DNA of 64,000 nucleotides from Drosophila pseudoobscura (lineage: Eukaryota > Arthropoda > Insecta > Diptera > Drosophilidae): assembly GCF_009870125.1 (NCBI RefSeq), contig NC_046683.1:54203869-54267868 (forward strand), in the 5' to 3' direction. A model generated the notes under the pieces. That model was not told where the DNA came from and ran no database searches. It saw only the letters and a list, made by a program, of their open reading frames with translations. Of the stretch, positions 40,780 through 51,736 are shown piece by piece. A program made the translations under genes and the position numbers. Position 1 is the stretch's first letter. Every line of letters starts with the position of its first letter.

Positions 40780-43700
40780 TGTCGATCGGCATGAAAATCA
40801 GGACTACGAAAATGAGGCCAATTTTTGGCAAATTGAATGCCAATCGGTTGGCAGGACTCTCCCGGTCACTAAATGACGTGCATGATGTGCAAATCGAAAC
40901 CTACGGGAGGCCATATCTCAGAGAAATAGGGCCAGATCGACGAAGGACTAACTCTCCCAGGATCGGGAGGATCCAGTCTGTCGATCGGCATCAAAATCTG
41001 GACTACGAAAATGGGGCTGATTTTTGGCAAATTGGATGATGTAACCATCATGATTTTTTGCGAAAATCGTGATGGAATGGATATCCTTTTTTCTGGTGCC
41101 AATCGGTTGGCAGGACTCTCCCGGTCACGAAATGACATGCCACGCCCCGATCGGCTGCCGTTTGGCAGAGATATAGCTTGCAGAAAAAAACCAGTATTTT
41201 CACGATGTGCAAATCCAACATTTCGGAAGGCTATATCTCAGCTAAATAGGGCCAGATCGGCACAGGACTAACTGTCCAAGGATCGCGAGGATCCAGTCTG
41301 TCGATTGGCACCAAAATCTCGACCACGAAAATGAGGCCGATTTTTGGCAAATTGGATGATGGTTACATCATGATTTTTGGCGAAAATCATGATGGAATGG
41401 ATATCCTTTTTTCTGGTGCCAATCGGTTGGCAGGACTCTCCCGGTCACGAAATGACATGCCACGCCCCGATCGGCTGCCGTTTGGCAGAGATATAGCTTG
41501 CAGAAAAAAACCAGTATTTTCACGATGTGCAAATCCAACATTTCGGAAGGCTATATCTCAACTAAACGGGGCCAGAGCGGCGAAGGACCTAGTCTCCCAG
41601 GATCGTGGGGATCCAGCCTGTCGATTGGCACCAAAATCTCGACCACGAAAATGGGGCTGATTTTTGGTAAATTGGATGATGGTTACATCATGATTTTTTG
41701 CGAAAATCGTGATGGAATGGATATCCTTTTTTCTGGTGCCAATCGGTTGGCAGGACTCTCCCGGTCACGAAATGACATGCCACGCCTCGATCGGCTGCCG
41801 TTTAGCAGAGATATAGCTTGCAGAAAAAAACCAGTATTTTCACGATGTGCAAATCCAACATTTCGGAAGGCTATATCTCGGCTAAATAGGGCCAGATCGG
41901 CACAGGACTAACTGTCCAAGGATCGGGAGGATCCTGCCTGTCGATCGGCATCAAAATCTCGACTACGAAAATGGGGCCGATTTTTGGCAAATTGGATGAT
42001 GTAACCATCATGATTTTTTGCGAAAATCGTGATGGAATGGATATCCTTTTTTCTGGTGCCAATCGGTTGGCAGGACTCTCCCGGTCACGAAATGACATGC
42101 CACGCCTCGATCGGCTGCCGTTTAGCAGAGATATAGCTTGCAGAAAAAAACCAGTATTTGAAGGATGTGCAAATCCAAATCTTCGGAAGGCTATATCTCA
42201 GCTAAATAGGGCCAGATCGGCAAAGGACTAACTGTCCAAGGATCGCGAGGATCCTGCCTGTCGATCGGCATCAAAATCTGGACTACGAAAATGGGGCTGT
42301 TTTTTGGCAAATTGGATGATGTAACCATCATGATTTTTTGCGAAAATCGTGATGGAATGGATATCCTTTTTTCTGGTGCCAATCGGTTGGCAGGACTCTC
42401 CCGGTCACGAAATGACATGCCACGCCTCGATCGGCTGCCGTTTAGCAGAGATATAGCTTACAGAAGAAAACCAGTATTTGCATGGTGTGCAAATCCAACA
42501 TTTCGGAAGGCTATATCTCAACTAAACGGGGCCAGATCGGCACAGGACTAACTGTCCAAGGATTGGGAGGATCCTGCCTGTCGATTGGCACCAAAATCTC
42601 GACCACGAAAATGAGGCCGATTTTTGGCAAATTGGGTGATGTAACCATCATGATTTTTTGCGAAAATCGTGATGGAATGGATATCCTTTTTTCTGGTGCC
42701 AATCGGTTGGCAGGACTCTCCCGGTCACGAAATGACATGCCACGCCCCGATCGGCTGCCGTTTGGCAGAGATATAGCTTGCAGAAAAAAACCAGTATTTT
42801 CACGATGTGCAAATCCAACATTTCGGAAGGCTATATCTCAGCTAAATAGGGCCAGATCGGCACAGGACTAACTGTCCAAGGATCGCGAGGATCCAGTCTG
42901 TCGATTGGCACCAAAATCTCGACCACGAAAATGAGGCCGATTTTTGGCAAATTGGATGATGGTTACATCATGATTTTTGGCGAAAATCGTGATGGAATGG
43001 ATATCTTTTTTTCTGGTGCCAATCGGTTGGCAGGACTCTCCCGGTCACGAAATGACATGCCACGCCTCGATCGGCTGCCGTTTAGCAGAGATATAGCTTG
43101 CAGAAAAAAACCAGTATTTTCACGATGTGCAAATCCAACATTTCGGAAGGCTATATCTCAGCCAAAAAGGGCCAGATCGGTGAAGGACCGACTCTCCCAG
43201 GATGGCGAGGATCCAGTCTGTCGATCGGCATCAAAATCTCGACTACGAAAATGGGGCTGATTTTCGGCAAATTGGATGATGTAACCATCATGATTTTTTG
43301 CGAAAATCGTGATGGAATGGATATCCTTTTTTCTGGTGCCAATCGGTTGGCAGGACTCTCCCGGTCACGAAATGACATGCCACGCCTCGATCGGCTGCCG
43401 TTTAGCAGAGATATAGCTTGCAGAAAAAAACCAGTATTTTCACGATGTGCAAATCCAACATTTCGGAAGGCTATATCTCGGCTAAATAGGGCCAGATCGG
43501 CACAGGACTAACTGTCCAAGGATCGGGAGGATCCTGCCTGTCGATCGGCATCAAAATCTCGACTACGAAAATGGGGCCGATTTTTGGCAAATTGGATGAT
43601 GTAACCATCATGATTTTTTGCGAAAATCGTGATGGAATGGATATCCTTTTTTCTGGTGCCAATCGGTTGGCAGGACTCTCCCGGTCACGAAATGACATGC

Positions 43701-44377
43701 CACGCCTCGATCGGTTGCCGTTTAGCAGAGATATAGCTTGCAGAAGAAAACCAGTATTTGCATGGTGTGCAAATCCAACATTTCGGAAGGCTATATCTCA
43801 ACTAAACGGGGCCAGAGCGGCGAAGGACCTAGTCTCCCAGGATCGTGGGGATCCAGCCTGTCGATTGGCACCAAAATCTCGACCACGAAAATGAGGCCGA
43901 TTTTTGGTAAATTGGATGATGTAACCATCATGATTTTTTGCGAAAATCGTGATGGAATGGATATCCTTTCTTCTGGTGCCAATCGGTTGGCAGGACTCTC
44001 CCGGTCACGAAATGACATGCCACGCCCCGATCGGCTGCCGTTTGGCAGATATATAGCTTGCAGAAAAAAACCAGTATTTTCATGATGTGCAAATCCAACA
44101 TTTCGGAAGGCTATATCTCAGCTAAATAGGGCCAGATCGGCACAGGACTAACTGTCCAAGGATCGGGAGGATCCTGCCTGTCGATCGGCACCAAAATCTC
44201 GACCACGAAAATGAGGCCGATTTTCGGCAAATTGGATGATGTAACCATCATGATTTTTTGCGAAAATCGTGATGGAATGGATATCCTTTTTTCTGGTGCC
44301 AATCGGTTGGCAGGACTCTCCCGGTCACGAAATGACATGCCACGCCCCGATCGGCCCATAAATAACCGAGATATAGC
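40780..44377. repeat. Satellite-like array of 320-bp tandem units
   Basis: The landmark at 41011 recurs at 41331, 41651, 41971, 42291, 42611, 42931, 43251, 43571, 43891 and 44211: ten intervals, every one exactly 320 bp. One left-edge copy (40780-40979) is shortened to 200 bp by an internal deletion, and the last copy is cut off at about 44355. Units differ by scattered substitutions shared between non-adjacent copies, which suggests local homogenisation. Each unit carries matching open frames on both strands (an 86-codon + frame and a 75-codon - frame). Because 320 is not a multiple of three and each frame stops, I read them as by-products rather than genes. The ORF-length conservation follows from copy similarity. 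Confidence 0.95.
44348..44377. repeat. Right copy of the 30-bp inverted motif bounding the array
   Basis: CGATCGGCCCATAAATAACC plus GAGATATAGC matches the left copy inverted at 29 of 30 positions. It is fused directly to the truncated last unit through the palindrome CGATCG. Confidence 0.8.
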
Positions 44378-44434
44378 AACAACAAAAATCTGAACCTTAA
44401 ATATGCGAACACGAAGAAATTTCTAAACTCGGCA

Positions 44435-44540
44435 CCAGGCGAACAGAAATCAGCAGAAGGCTACTTTAGAAAATTAAAATATTTGTTGCATACTTTTGGG
44501 GCTGAAAGCAGTTTCTTTCTGCTGATTTCTGTTCGCCTGG
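44435..44540. repeat. Perfect 24-bp inverted repeat beside the array
   Basis: The arm 44435-44458 (CCAGGCGAACAGAAATCAGC plus AGAA) is repeated exactly in inverse at 44517-44540, with 58 bp between. TCGCCTGGT also occurs at 40676-40684, left of the array, in the orientation expected of a terminal inverted repeat. Confidence 0.85.
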
Positions 44541-45857
44541 TAGATTGGTCCGAAATTTGAGCAGTCGCAACTTGTGTGCTGTTTTTGTACAACAACAACA
44601 CGTTAGAAGTCAGTTTTGTTTTCTTATTTTCTCCGTGATTTGTAGGCCGATCCTGGCGCGCGACGGCTTCTTGTGTTCGGAAAAATGTCCTTGGTTTGAT
44701 GGAGTCCTTATCAAGGACCAAGAAATTTTTCACGTTCTCAGAAAATATGCCGTCTCATCTGTATAGCCGCCAAGCCGAAATATACATTTTATTATTATGT
44801 TTTTTATATACAAATTGTATATTTGAAGAACTGCTATGAGATGCTAACCATACCCCCCTCTGGCAAGGTGCATAGCCTTGCCCTAGCTTCCCCGAAAATG
44901 TAAATCAATGAATCGCTTACATATACATAATTTTGTTTAATGTATGTACCATTTTGCAAATACATAAATCATTTCATTTCATTTATAATGCACTGTTAGT
45001 GTGCATGCTTCTTTTTTCGCATAGAGTTAATTACAACTATTATTTTCATAAGTGGTTTTGCATTTTTTTCGTTTCGTTTGTGTGTAAGATTTTGGCAAAA
45101 CTACAAAAAAAAAAAAACAATGTTGAAATGGGATAGAACATGACAGTAAGAGCAAAAACTAAAAATATATTATCCTTCGTTTATATATATAGGTAATAGT
45201 AATTAATTTGTATATTTCAGAATTGTTATTTAATTGCTAAGACGTATAAATACTTTTTTTTCACCCCGCACTCGGTCTCTGTTCGTTATTAGATCAGTTT
45301 TAGCGCAGCCGAACAAAATGGTTAAGGTTGTTCGAGGAGAAGGGGAGGGGAGAGACTTTCTGAGTTGTTGTTTCTGTACTTTGCTCATCTTTTTGTTGCG
45401 TAGAAGTTCTTCCTGTCCTGTCCTGTCCTGTCTGGGAGTTTTAGAAACGAAACCCTTACAGCGTTTCTTTCCTGTATATAGTTGTAATCTTTCTGAATTT
45501 TTCTTCGTTTTTCTAACAACTATTTTGCTTTTATTAATACGTAAATAAATCGTAATTAAGGGAAAGAATTATACATGGTTTTCAAAAATGCGCAAGAATC
45601 GGATTTCTCATTTGATGCTGCTGCCGCTGCCGTTTTCCCTGCCCCTAATTGTGATTTTCTCTAGACGAATTTTGTTTGTTTATTTTCATATTTTCTTGTT
45701 GTTTCCTGGAGTCTAACGTCGTAATAGTAATTGTACGTCTACGTTGCCTTTGCTTGCATGTGGATGATCTGTGTTCGCTATCTGTGTGTTTCTGTGTGTT
45801 TCTGTATGATTTGTATGAAGTTTTCCTTGTTGTTTATTGGTAATACGTATTGTTTGC
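44541..45857 (-). other. Caprin 3'-UTR and spacer
   Basis: No supported gene lies here; open frames are short or T-rich. On the minus strand an AATAAA lies at 45535-45530, about 320 bp beyond the Caprin stop, and is a reasonable poly(A) signal. Closer to the satellite are A/T-rich sequences and a (A)13 run near 45106. The unique sequence between about 44560 and 44760 is open on the + strand for 73 codons but resembles nothing I know. Confidence 0.5.
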
Positions 45858-48800
45858 TCAGTTTTTGTTCTCCAATCCAATTGGCATGCGCTGTGGCTGG
45901 GTCTGGCGTTGGTTTATGTAGCCACCACGCTCGCCACCGGCACCTTGGCCACCTGCTCCACCACGACCACGATCGCCCAAGGGTCTGCCACCGCCAAACG
46001 ATCCGTTCCCGTTCCGTTGCTGGTTTCCACCACGCTGGCCGCGATAGCTTCCACCTCCGCCTGAAGAGTCATAGCGCGATTCCTTGTTGTACACTCCACC
46101 GCCATTCTGGTAGTAGTTGTTGCCTCCGTTTCCAGACTCATTGTTGCGGAAGTAGACACCACTGTTGCCACCGGGATTGCGTCCGTTTGTCGAGTTTCCG
46201 TACTGACGAGCGCGATAGCTTCCTCTTTCGCCACCATTACGACGCTCATCGCCTCGTCCACCCTGGTCGCGGTCACGATCGCGATCCCGATCGCGCCTGT
46301 CATCTCCTCCAGCACCGCGGCGCTGATAGTTGCCAGAATTGCGTCGTCCATCTTGCTGAGAACTGTTCCAATGGTTGTTGCCTTCGTTCTCCGGATATCC
46401 GCTGCCGCTGCTATTGTCGCGTGGAGTAGCCCACTCCTGCTTATGGCTGTTGTTGCTGCTGCCGTTCGAGGCGGCACTGCTCATGGCATTCATTTCCGAG
46501 CTCCATTTGTTTGGTGGTGCAGGTGGTGTGGACTCTGCTATCGACGAGGACTGGGCCTTTAAGACATTCGTAAGCGCAGCAGTGGCGGCGGCATTGGTGT
46601 CGTTATTACGGGCATTCCAATCATTGCTCTCCACATCGCCCCCAGCTCCGGCAGACGATTTGATCACTATAGTGGGCTCTTCCAACTGCTGTTTTTCCTT
46701 CAGCTGCTGCTGGATTTGTTGCTCGTAGGTCACAACAGCACTATCATAGGGAAAAACTGAGGTCACGTCTCCTGGCTGCATGCCGATGCCTTGAGGAGCT
46801 TGCTGTGGAGGCAGCTGTGGTTGTGGTTGAGGCTGTGGCTGCTGCTGGGGCGGTAGACGTGCCATGATTAACATAGGCTGCTGCTGCTGTTGCTGTCGCT
46901 GCTCGTGGATCAAAACTGGCGAGAAGAGCTGCTGCTGCGGTGGAGGGACCTGCGGCTGGGGCTTCGGTTGTTGCGGCTGCGAGGGGAACGATTGATTGGT
47001 GAAGGTCAGGGTTTGTATGGCCTGTGGAGGCTCTTCAATATAGTGTGGGCGAGCCTCAAAGATCAATCCCTGATTGGATGGGGGCGGAGGAGCCAAGACC
47101 TCAGGATTGTCCAGTTCGCTGTCCTGCAGAAAGTGGAAGGTTCCTGTGCCCAAAACCTCCGCCAAAGGACGCAGTTGTTGCATAAACTGTTGCTGCTGCG
47201 GTGTGGGAGCCTGCAATCCTGCTGCCTGGGGGTGCTGCGGCTGCTTGAAGTAATTCTGCTCCACGGCACGAACAGTGGGTGCGAAATGGGGCGGAGGCGG
47301 CTGCTGCTGTTGCTGCTGAGGGGGAGGAGGAGCTGCTCCCGTCTGCAAGGCCTGGAGATTCACGGGGCTGCTCAGCAGCTTGTGTGGATGAGGCGGTGGT
47401 GGCTGTTGTTGCTGAGGAGGTAGCGGCGAAGCATACACAACATGCACTGGCGTGGTCGTTGGTTGAGAGATGGGAGGCTGCTGCACCACCATGTTTTGCG
47501 GCGGCTGCGGCTGCTCCACTGGAGCGCGCAGGTGCTGAGGCTCAAGCAGAATGAGATGTGGGCGTTCGTGTTGCAGCTGCTGCTGTTCCATTTCAGGATT
47601 GCCACCCAAATGAACTTTATCAAGACCCTCCTCAAGAGAGTTGCGTGCTGACGGCTCGGAGGGAATCTCCGTATCCAACTCTCCGGTGGCATCGTTCAGC
47701 AATATCTCCCCGACCTCACCCTCACCGCTTCCAGTGCCGCTGTCCGTGCTGTTGGCCACCGCATTCTCCACCGGCACTTGATAGTACTTATCCAGATAGC
47801 CGCTGTCCTGGATCTGTTGGAAAAGCGCACGCACCTTGTCGAAGGTGATTTCACCGTAGGCCTTGGGCTTGGCATTGATCGTCAGGGAAAAGATCTCGGC
47901 CGCCTTCTGAGCAGTGGCTATGAAGCTTATGTCCTCTGCAGTTTCCGGACGACGGGTTTGGGTCTCAATGCAGCTAAGATTGAAAACAGAATTAATTTCA
48001 AGACCGCTTGCTTTGGCTCTACTTACAATTTCTCCAGCACATCCAGTTCGCTGCTCTCCAACTTTTGAGCTCCGTTCTCGCCCGACAGGAAATCGTTTCG
48101 AACTTGTTCATCATTGAAGCAGTTGAGTACATTCTGAATGATCAAAACCTCCCGAATCTTGGCTGTCTCAGCCAGTGCCTTGGCCTGGTTGTCCTTCAAA
48201 CAGATTCAAACAAGATTTGTCAAAAAATCATTTCATTTTCTGAGCATGCTCGCGACTTACCTTGCGTGCCTGTTTCTTCTGCTCCTTTTCGGCCTCTTTG
48301 GATTGCTGTTGCATTTGCTTGGCCAGCTCCCGGGCAAACTCCAGATTGGCCAGGACCGCATCGTATTTGGCCACAGCGGATGCCTGGTCAGCGCTCAGTT
48401 CCTTGCCGCCTGTTTGTATGGCGCGATAAGATTCCAGTTTCGTCTGTTTATGAGAAAATGCAATGAATCAGTTGGCATTACTCATGGCTTGGAATATAAA
48501 CAAAAGAAAAGGGAAATAGGCAAACAAAAATGTAGATTGTCCACCGGCTATGGTGTTGCCAGACCGCCGGCAGACTCTCAGCTGTTGGATGTGCGAATTA
48601 AAGAATACGAACAAATGCAATGCAAGAACTAAAATTGTATACGTCTAAAATTAATATTCCAATATTCTGAAAAGCCTGCAAAATTCGAAATATCTATGAA
48701 TGTTTATGGGACATGCCGGGCCGGCCAGAACATTGAGCCACCAGGGCTGGCAACTCTGTGCGATATAAAACATGGCGTCGCGAAAAATCTGCAGCCACGA

Positions 48801-49333
48801 GAGGGGGGAAAGGCGAAATGAAACAAAGCAACACAAGAGAACGAAAATAAAAATGGTGGGCAATGCGAAGAACAAATTGTAAATCCTTTGTTTCACATTC
48901 TTTGGGCAGGTGGACACTATGCAATACAGGCAGTCCCATTTATACAGACCTTGCGCTTCTCCAGGTTCCGAATTTTGTGCTCAATGGTGACCAACATTTG
49001 CTTCAGGGGATTGTACGGCTCGGCAGCAGCAGCAGCAGCAGTTGTAGCAGCAACGGCAGTCGCAGATGCGGCTGTCTTCAGTGCTTTGGCAGCATTTCCA
49101 TTGCTCGAATTGTTGTTGGTCAAATCGGTTTGGCTGCCATCCGCTGCCGGTGCCGTCGACTTTTCGGCCAAGCTGGGGCTATTGCTGCGCTGCCCATTGG
49201 TAGTGCTCGAGCTGCTACCGTTCCCGCTGCCACCGATTCCGCCCACGCCGCCACCACCGATGGAGCCGACCGAGGCGCGCTTCTCCTTGCTATTGTTGTT
49301 GTTGTTGGTAATTGTGGTAGCAGCCGAAGGCAT
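45858..49333 (-). CDS. Capr: Caprin, RNA-granule protein
   Basis: This is a cytoplasmic RNA-binding protein that works with FMRP and the G3BP homologue Rasputin in translational control and stress granules. Exons 49333-48950, 48443-48261, 48193-48027 and 47973-45858 give 949 aa, close to fly Caprin. The order is: an Asn/Gly/Ser- and Ala-rich N-terminus (1-105); the conserved helical homology region (about 105-330: [20 protein letters not shown], then an acidic/basic coiled coil and [20 protein letters not shown]); a long Gln/Pro-rich region; [13 protein letters not shown] near residue 525, matching the short motif by which CAPRIN1 binds the G3BP NTF2-like domain; and an RGG/Arg-Asp-rich C-terminus with [20 protein letters not shown]. 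The first donor reads AAG|GTCTGT, which is weak. The helical core is split by short introns; the first intron (about 500 bp) is the longest. Confidence 0.93.
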
Positions 49334-49512
49334 GGTGTGCCGTTGTGTTCTTCTAGTTGCTTACTACGTTTGCTTGAAAATGGGAATGATCGTTGTAAAG
49401 TTGCTTTTTTCCTGTTATTTTATCTGCTCCTCGAAAAAAACACACTCCGCAAAACTGGCAGCAAATGCACGAAAACGATGACAGCTGCTGGAAAATAATC
49501 GAAGGCACAGTT

Positions 49513-49545
49513 GCCAGTGATGGGATGGAAATATCGCCAGAGATG
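49513..49545 (-). promoter_or_regulatory. Pair of core-promoter Motif 7-like elements upstream of Caprin
   Basis: On the minus strand CATCACTGGC (49522-49513) and CATCTCTGGC (49545-49536) both fit the conserved part of Drosophila core-promoter Motif 7 (CAKCNCTRNY), 23 bp apart and about 180-210 bp before the Caprin ATG. Such motifs mark TATA-less housekeeping promoters. The transcription start is inferred, not seen. Confidence 0.4.
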
Positions 49546-49570
49546 GGGGGGAAATATCGCTGAGTTCAAA

Positions 49571-49576
49571 TTTATT
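49571..49576 (-). terminator. Poly(A) signal of GNBP2
   Basis: AATAAA on the minus strand lies about 65 bp past the GNBP2 stop. It lies just before the Caprin promoter elements, so the two minus-strand genes are tightly packed. Confidence 0.5.
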
Positions 49577-49640
49577 TACAAATCATTTCCTACCACTACC
49601 ACATTAAATTTTTCGTGAAAATGAAAATAAAATGAGTGTT

Positions 49641-51222
49641 TCACTCTGCATATACACGCACATAATCTATAATCATGGAGCTGTGCTTGCCCCATGTGGG
49701 AGCCCAGGTGTCGCGCTGTTGCCAAAAGGAAAGAGCTGCCCGCGGTTCCCGGTTGAGATATGGTTTTACGTCTTTCGCCAGTACGCTATCGTCGAAATTG
49801 AGAAATCCGCCGACAGTAACGCCAAAAATGATGAAACACTTCTCATTGAAGAAGGACAAACCTTCGTAGAGCTCTCCATAGATCTCTTCGTCCACCATTA
49901 ACGTAATCTTATCCCGCTGCCATATCATTGTGTAGTTGTGGAAACTATCCCCGTAGTGCGCCTTACTCAAACGATCCTTGAGGTACTGCATAGCGCGTCC
50001 GTGAGGCCAGACAACCATTCCACCATACAGATGACTCCCGGAGATGTCCTCCTGTTGATTGCTTTGCAGGTGAGAGTTTCCCCTTGCGTAGGCAACACCT
50101 AAGAACAACCGGCGGCTGAGAAGTTGGATGCACCTTTACGATCGTTCACACTTACGCAGTTGTTTGGCATAATGTGTTTCTGCATAGGTCGACACGGGCT
50201 GCAGCATCACGTCTAAGGAGGTACACAGATTTTAAGTATGGAAGCCGCTTGCCAATTTATCTCGTGTTGGAACTTACATGGAAAAAGCCAATCGCCTTTT
50301 GGCAGCTTTGCCCGTACCACGATCTTCCCGTATTTAAAGCTGAACGAGTCCCGTGTGTGGATTTGGGCGGAGAAAACTGGAGGTTTGATGCTATAAAAGC
50401 TTCCCTGAGCAATGTTGCACTCCTGCTCGGGGCTTTCGACGGCTGTGCAGCGATCTCCCAGCTTGAAGCTGCCTTCGACCACCTCGCTCGCCACAATGGG
50501 AACAATATGCAGATAGCCCTCCTTCACGTACGAGTTTCGAGGAGCATCATCGAAGGCCACCAGCTCCTCCTCCACATGATACATGCGCTGGCGTATGTCA
50601 TGTTTCCACGTGCTGCGATTCAACTGCGCCTCACTGAAGTTGTCCTCAAAGAGCAGCTCGCCCTGGCAGGTCTGGCGGCTGCTGCTGACGATGCTCTGGG
50701 CGGGCTTACAGCGCTTGGCCTGCTTCTGCGGCGACAAATAGGCATGGCATTCACCCTCCCCGTTGGGATAGGTAATGCTCTGCGAACGGCCGTCGCGGGT
50801 AGTCAACAATCGAGCGTTTATAATCACCCGAGTCTCGCTTTTTTCGTAGATCTCGTCGTTGTACTGCACCAGAACTGAAATTTGCAGCTTATCATTGTTC
50901 TGCAGACTTGTCTTTTGCCTGCTGATCCAGCTCCCGTTGTTGGACTCCGTGATGTAGTCCATCAGAGCCGGACAGTTGTCATCTATTTGGAGCATGTAGA
51001 AGACCCGTTGCATGCCAGGCTCATCTGAAAAACAGTGTTCCACGGTACTCCATGAAGTTTATCAACTTGACCTTGTCCCTGGACGTTACCTGGGATGGAC
51101 ACTTCAAAGCCGAGTTCATGTAGCATTTCAAAGTCAATGCTGGGTATCTTAAAAGCCAAATTTTCATTGCTTTTCAGCAACAGAAGCCACAGACTGCAAC
51201 AGAGAAGAGTTTTCCAGCACAT
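49641..51222 (-). CDS. GNBP2: GNBP2, Gram-negative-binding / beta-glucan-recognition-like protein
   Basis: This is a secreted pattern-recognition-type protein. Exons 51222-51090, 51024-50278, 50212-50156 and 50098-49641 give 464 aa. A signal peptide (LLCCSLWLLLL, about 1-22) precedes the N-terminal beta-glucan-recognition domain (FKIPSIDFEMLHELGFEVSIP, to about 110), a Cys-rich linker around CQGELLFEDNFSEAQLN, and a GH16-like domain to the end (KLPKGDWLFPYLMLQP; FHNYTMIWQRDKITLMVDEE; GVTVGGFLNFDD; IDYVRVYAE). At the glucanase active-site position it has KQLRVAYARGN, lacking the Glu-x-Asp-x-x-Glu needed for hydrolysis, so it should bind but not cut glucan. It is transcribed divergently from GNBP1, 514 bp apart. 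It has a private intron inside QL|R and lacks the late intron of its neighbours. Residues match D. melanogaster GNBP2 closely as I remember it. Confidence 0.93.
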
Positions 51223-51736
51223 GACGCAGTTTTAATTGCTTTCAGATTTCAGATTATTCCGTTTAGCGTACAATTCCTAGAATTCTACATGCAACTGATT
51301 GAAAATCTTGATGCAATAGCTTATTCCGATTTCAAGCTTACAAACTGCTTTTCTATCTCAGATCGAATAAGCTTTCGTTATCGCCAGAGCAAAGCTTTCA
51401 GCTACATATGTAGATTTCGATCATCTCCGCTCTCGTGCACTAATCTGAGTGCCGTTAAAACTTATATTTCGGCGTCTAACACTAGATCTGTAGAAAATGT
51501 TTCGTTCGCAGAGAACCTCTTCAGAGCCGGAGCTGATATGTGCCTATGTAGATTTGAGTACACCAAACTGAGTCTTGGCAAATAATCGCAATACCCGAGA
51601 ACCGGTCTGGAAGAAAGGCAGCAGCCGCCACCGCCACTGCCACTGCCACCGCCATCGCGCCACCGTCGCCCCGCTTGCTCAGGCTGAGTCAGATCAACGC
51701 TGGGTAGGAACAAAGTGTGTGAGAAGAAGCCTGAGA
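51223..51736. promoter_or_regulatory. Bidirectional upstream region between GNBP2 and GNBP1
   Basis: These 514 bp must hold both promoters and 5'-UTRs. I looked for NF-kappaB-type sites (GGGRNNYYCC), expected if the genes are induced by Toll or Imd, and saw none that fit fully. A GCTTATTCC/CTTATATTTCG A/T-rich stretch is the nearest TATA-like sequence (about 51455-51470), for GNBP1. Near the GNBP1 start there is a short CCACTGCCACTGCCACC repeat (51630-51650) in the presumed leader. Confidence 0.4.

Noticed and set aside
41011..44355. Repeated 75-137-codon open frames on both strands of the tandem array
   Set aside because: They recur only because the units are near-identical. The period is not a multiple of three, the frames end within or just beyond a unit, and there is no domain, start context or promoter to suggest a protein.
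45731..46429. 232-codon + frame within Caprin
   Set aside because: It is the antisense of the RGG/Arg-rich C-terminal exon, giving His/Cys-rich nonsense.
51223..51736. NF-kappaB sites in the GNBP1/GNBP2 spacer
   Set aside because: I saw no sequence fully matching GGGRNNYYCC; partial matches are at the level expected by chance.
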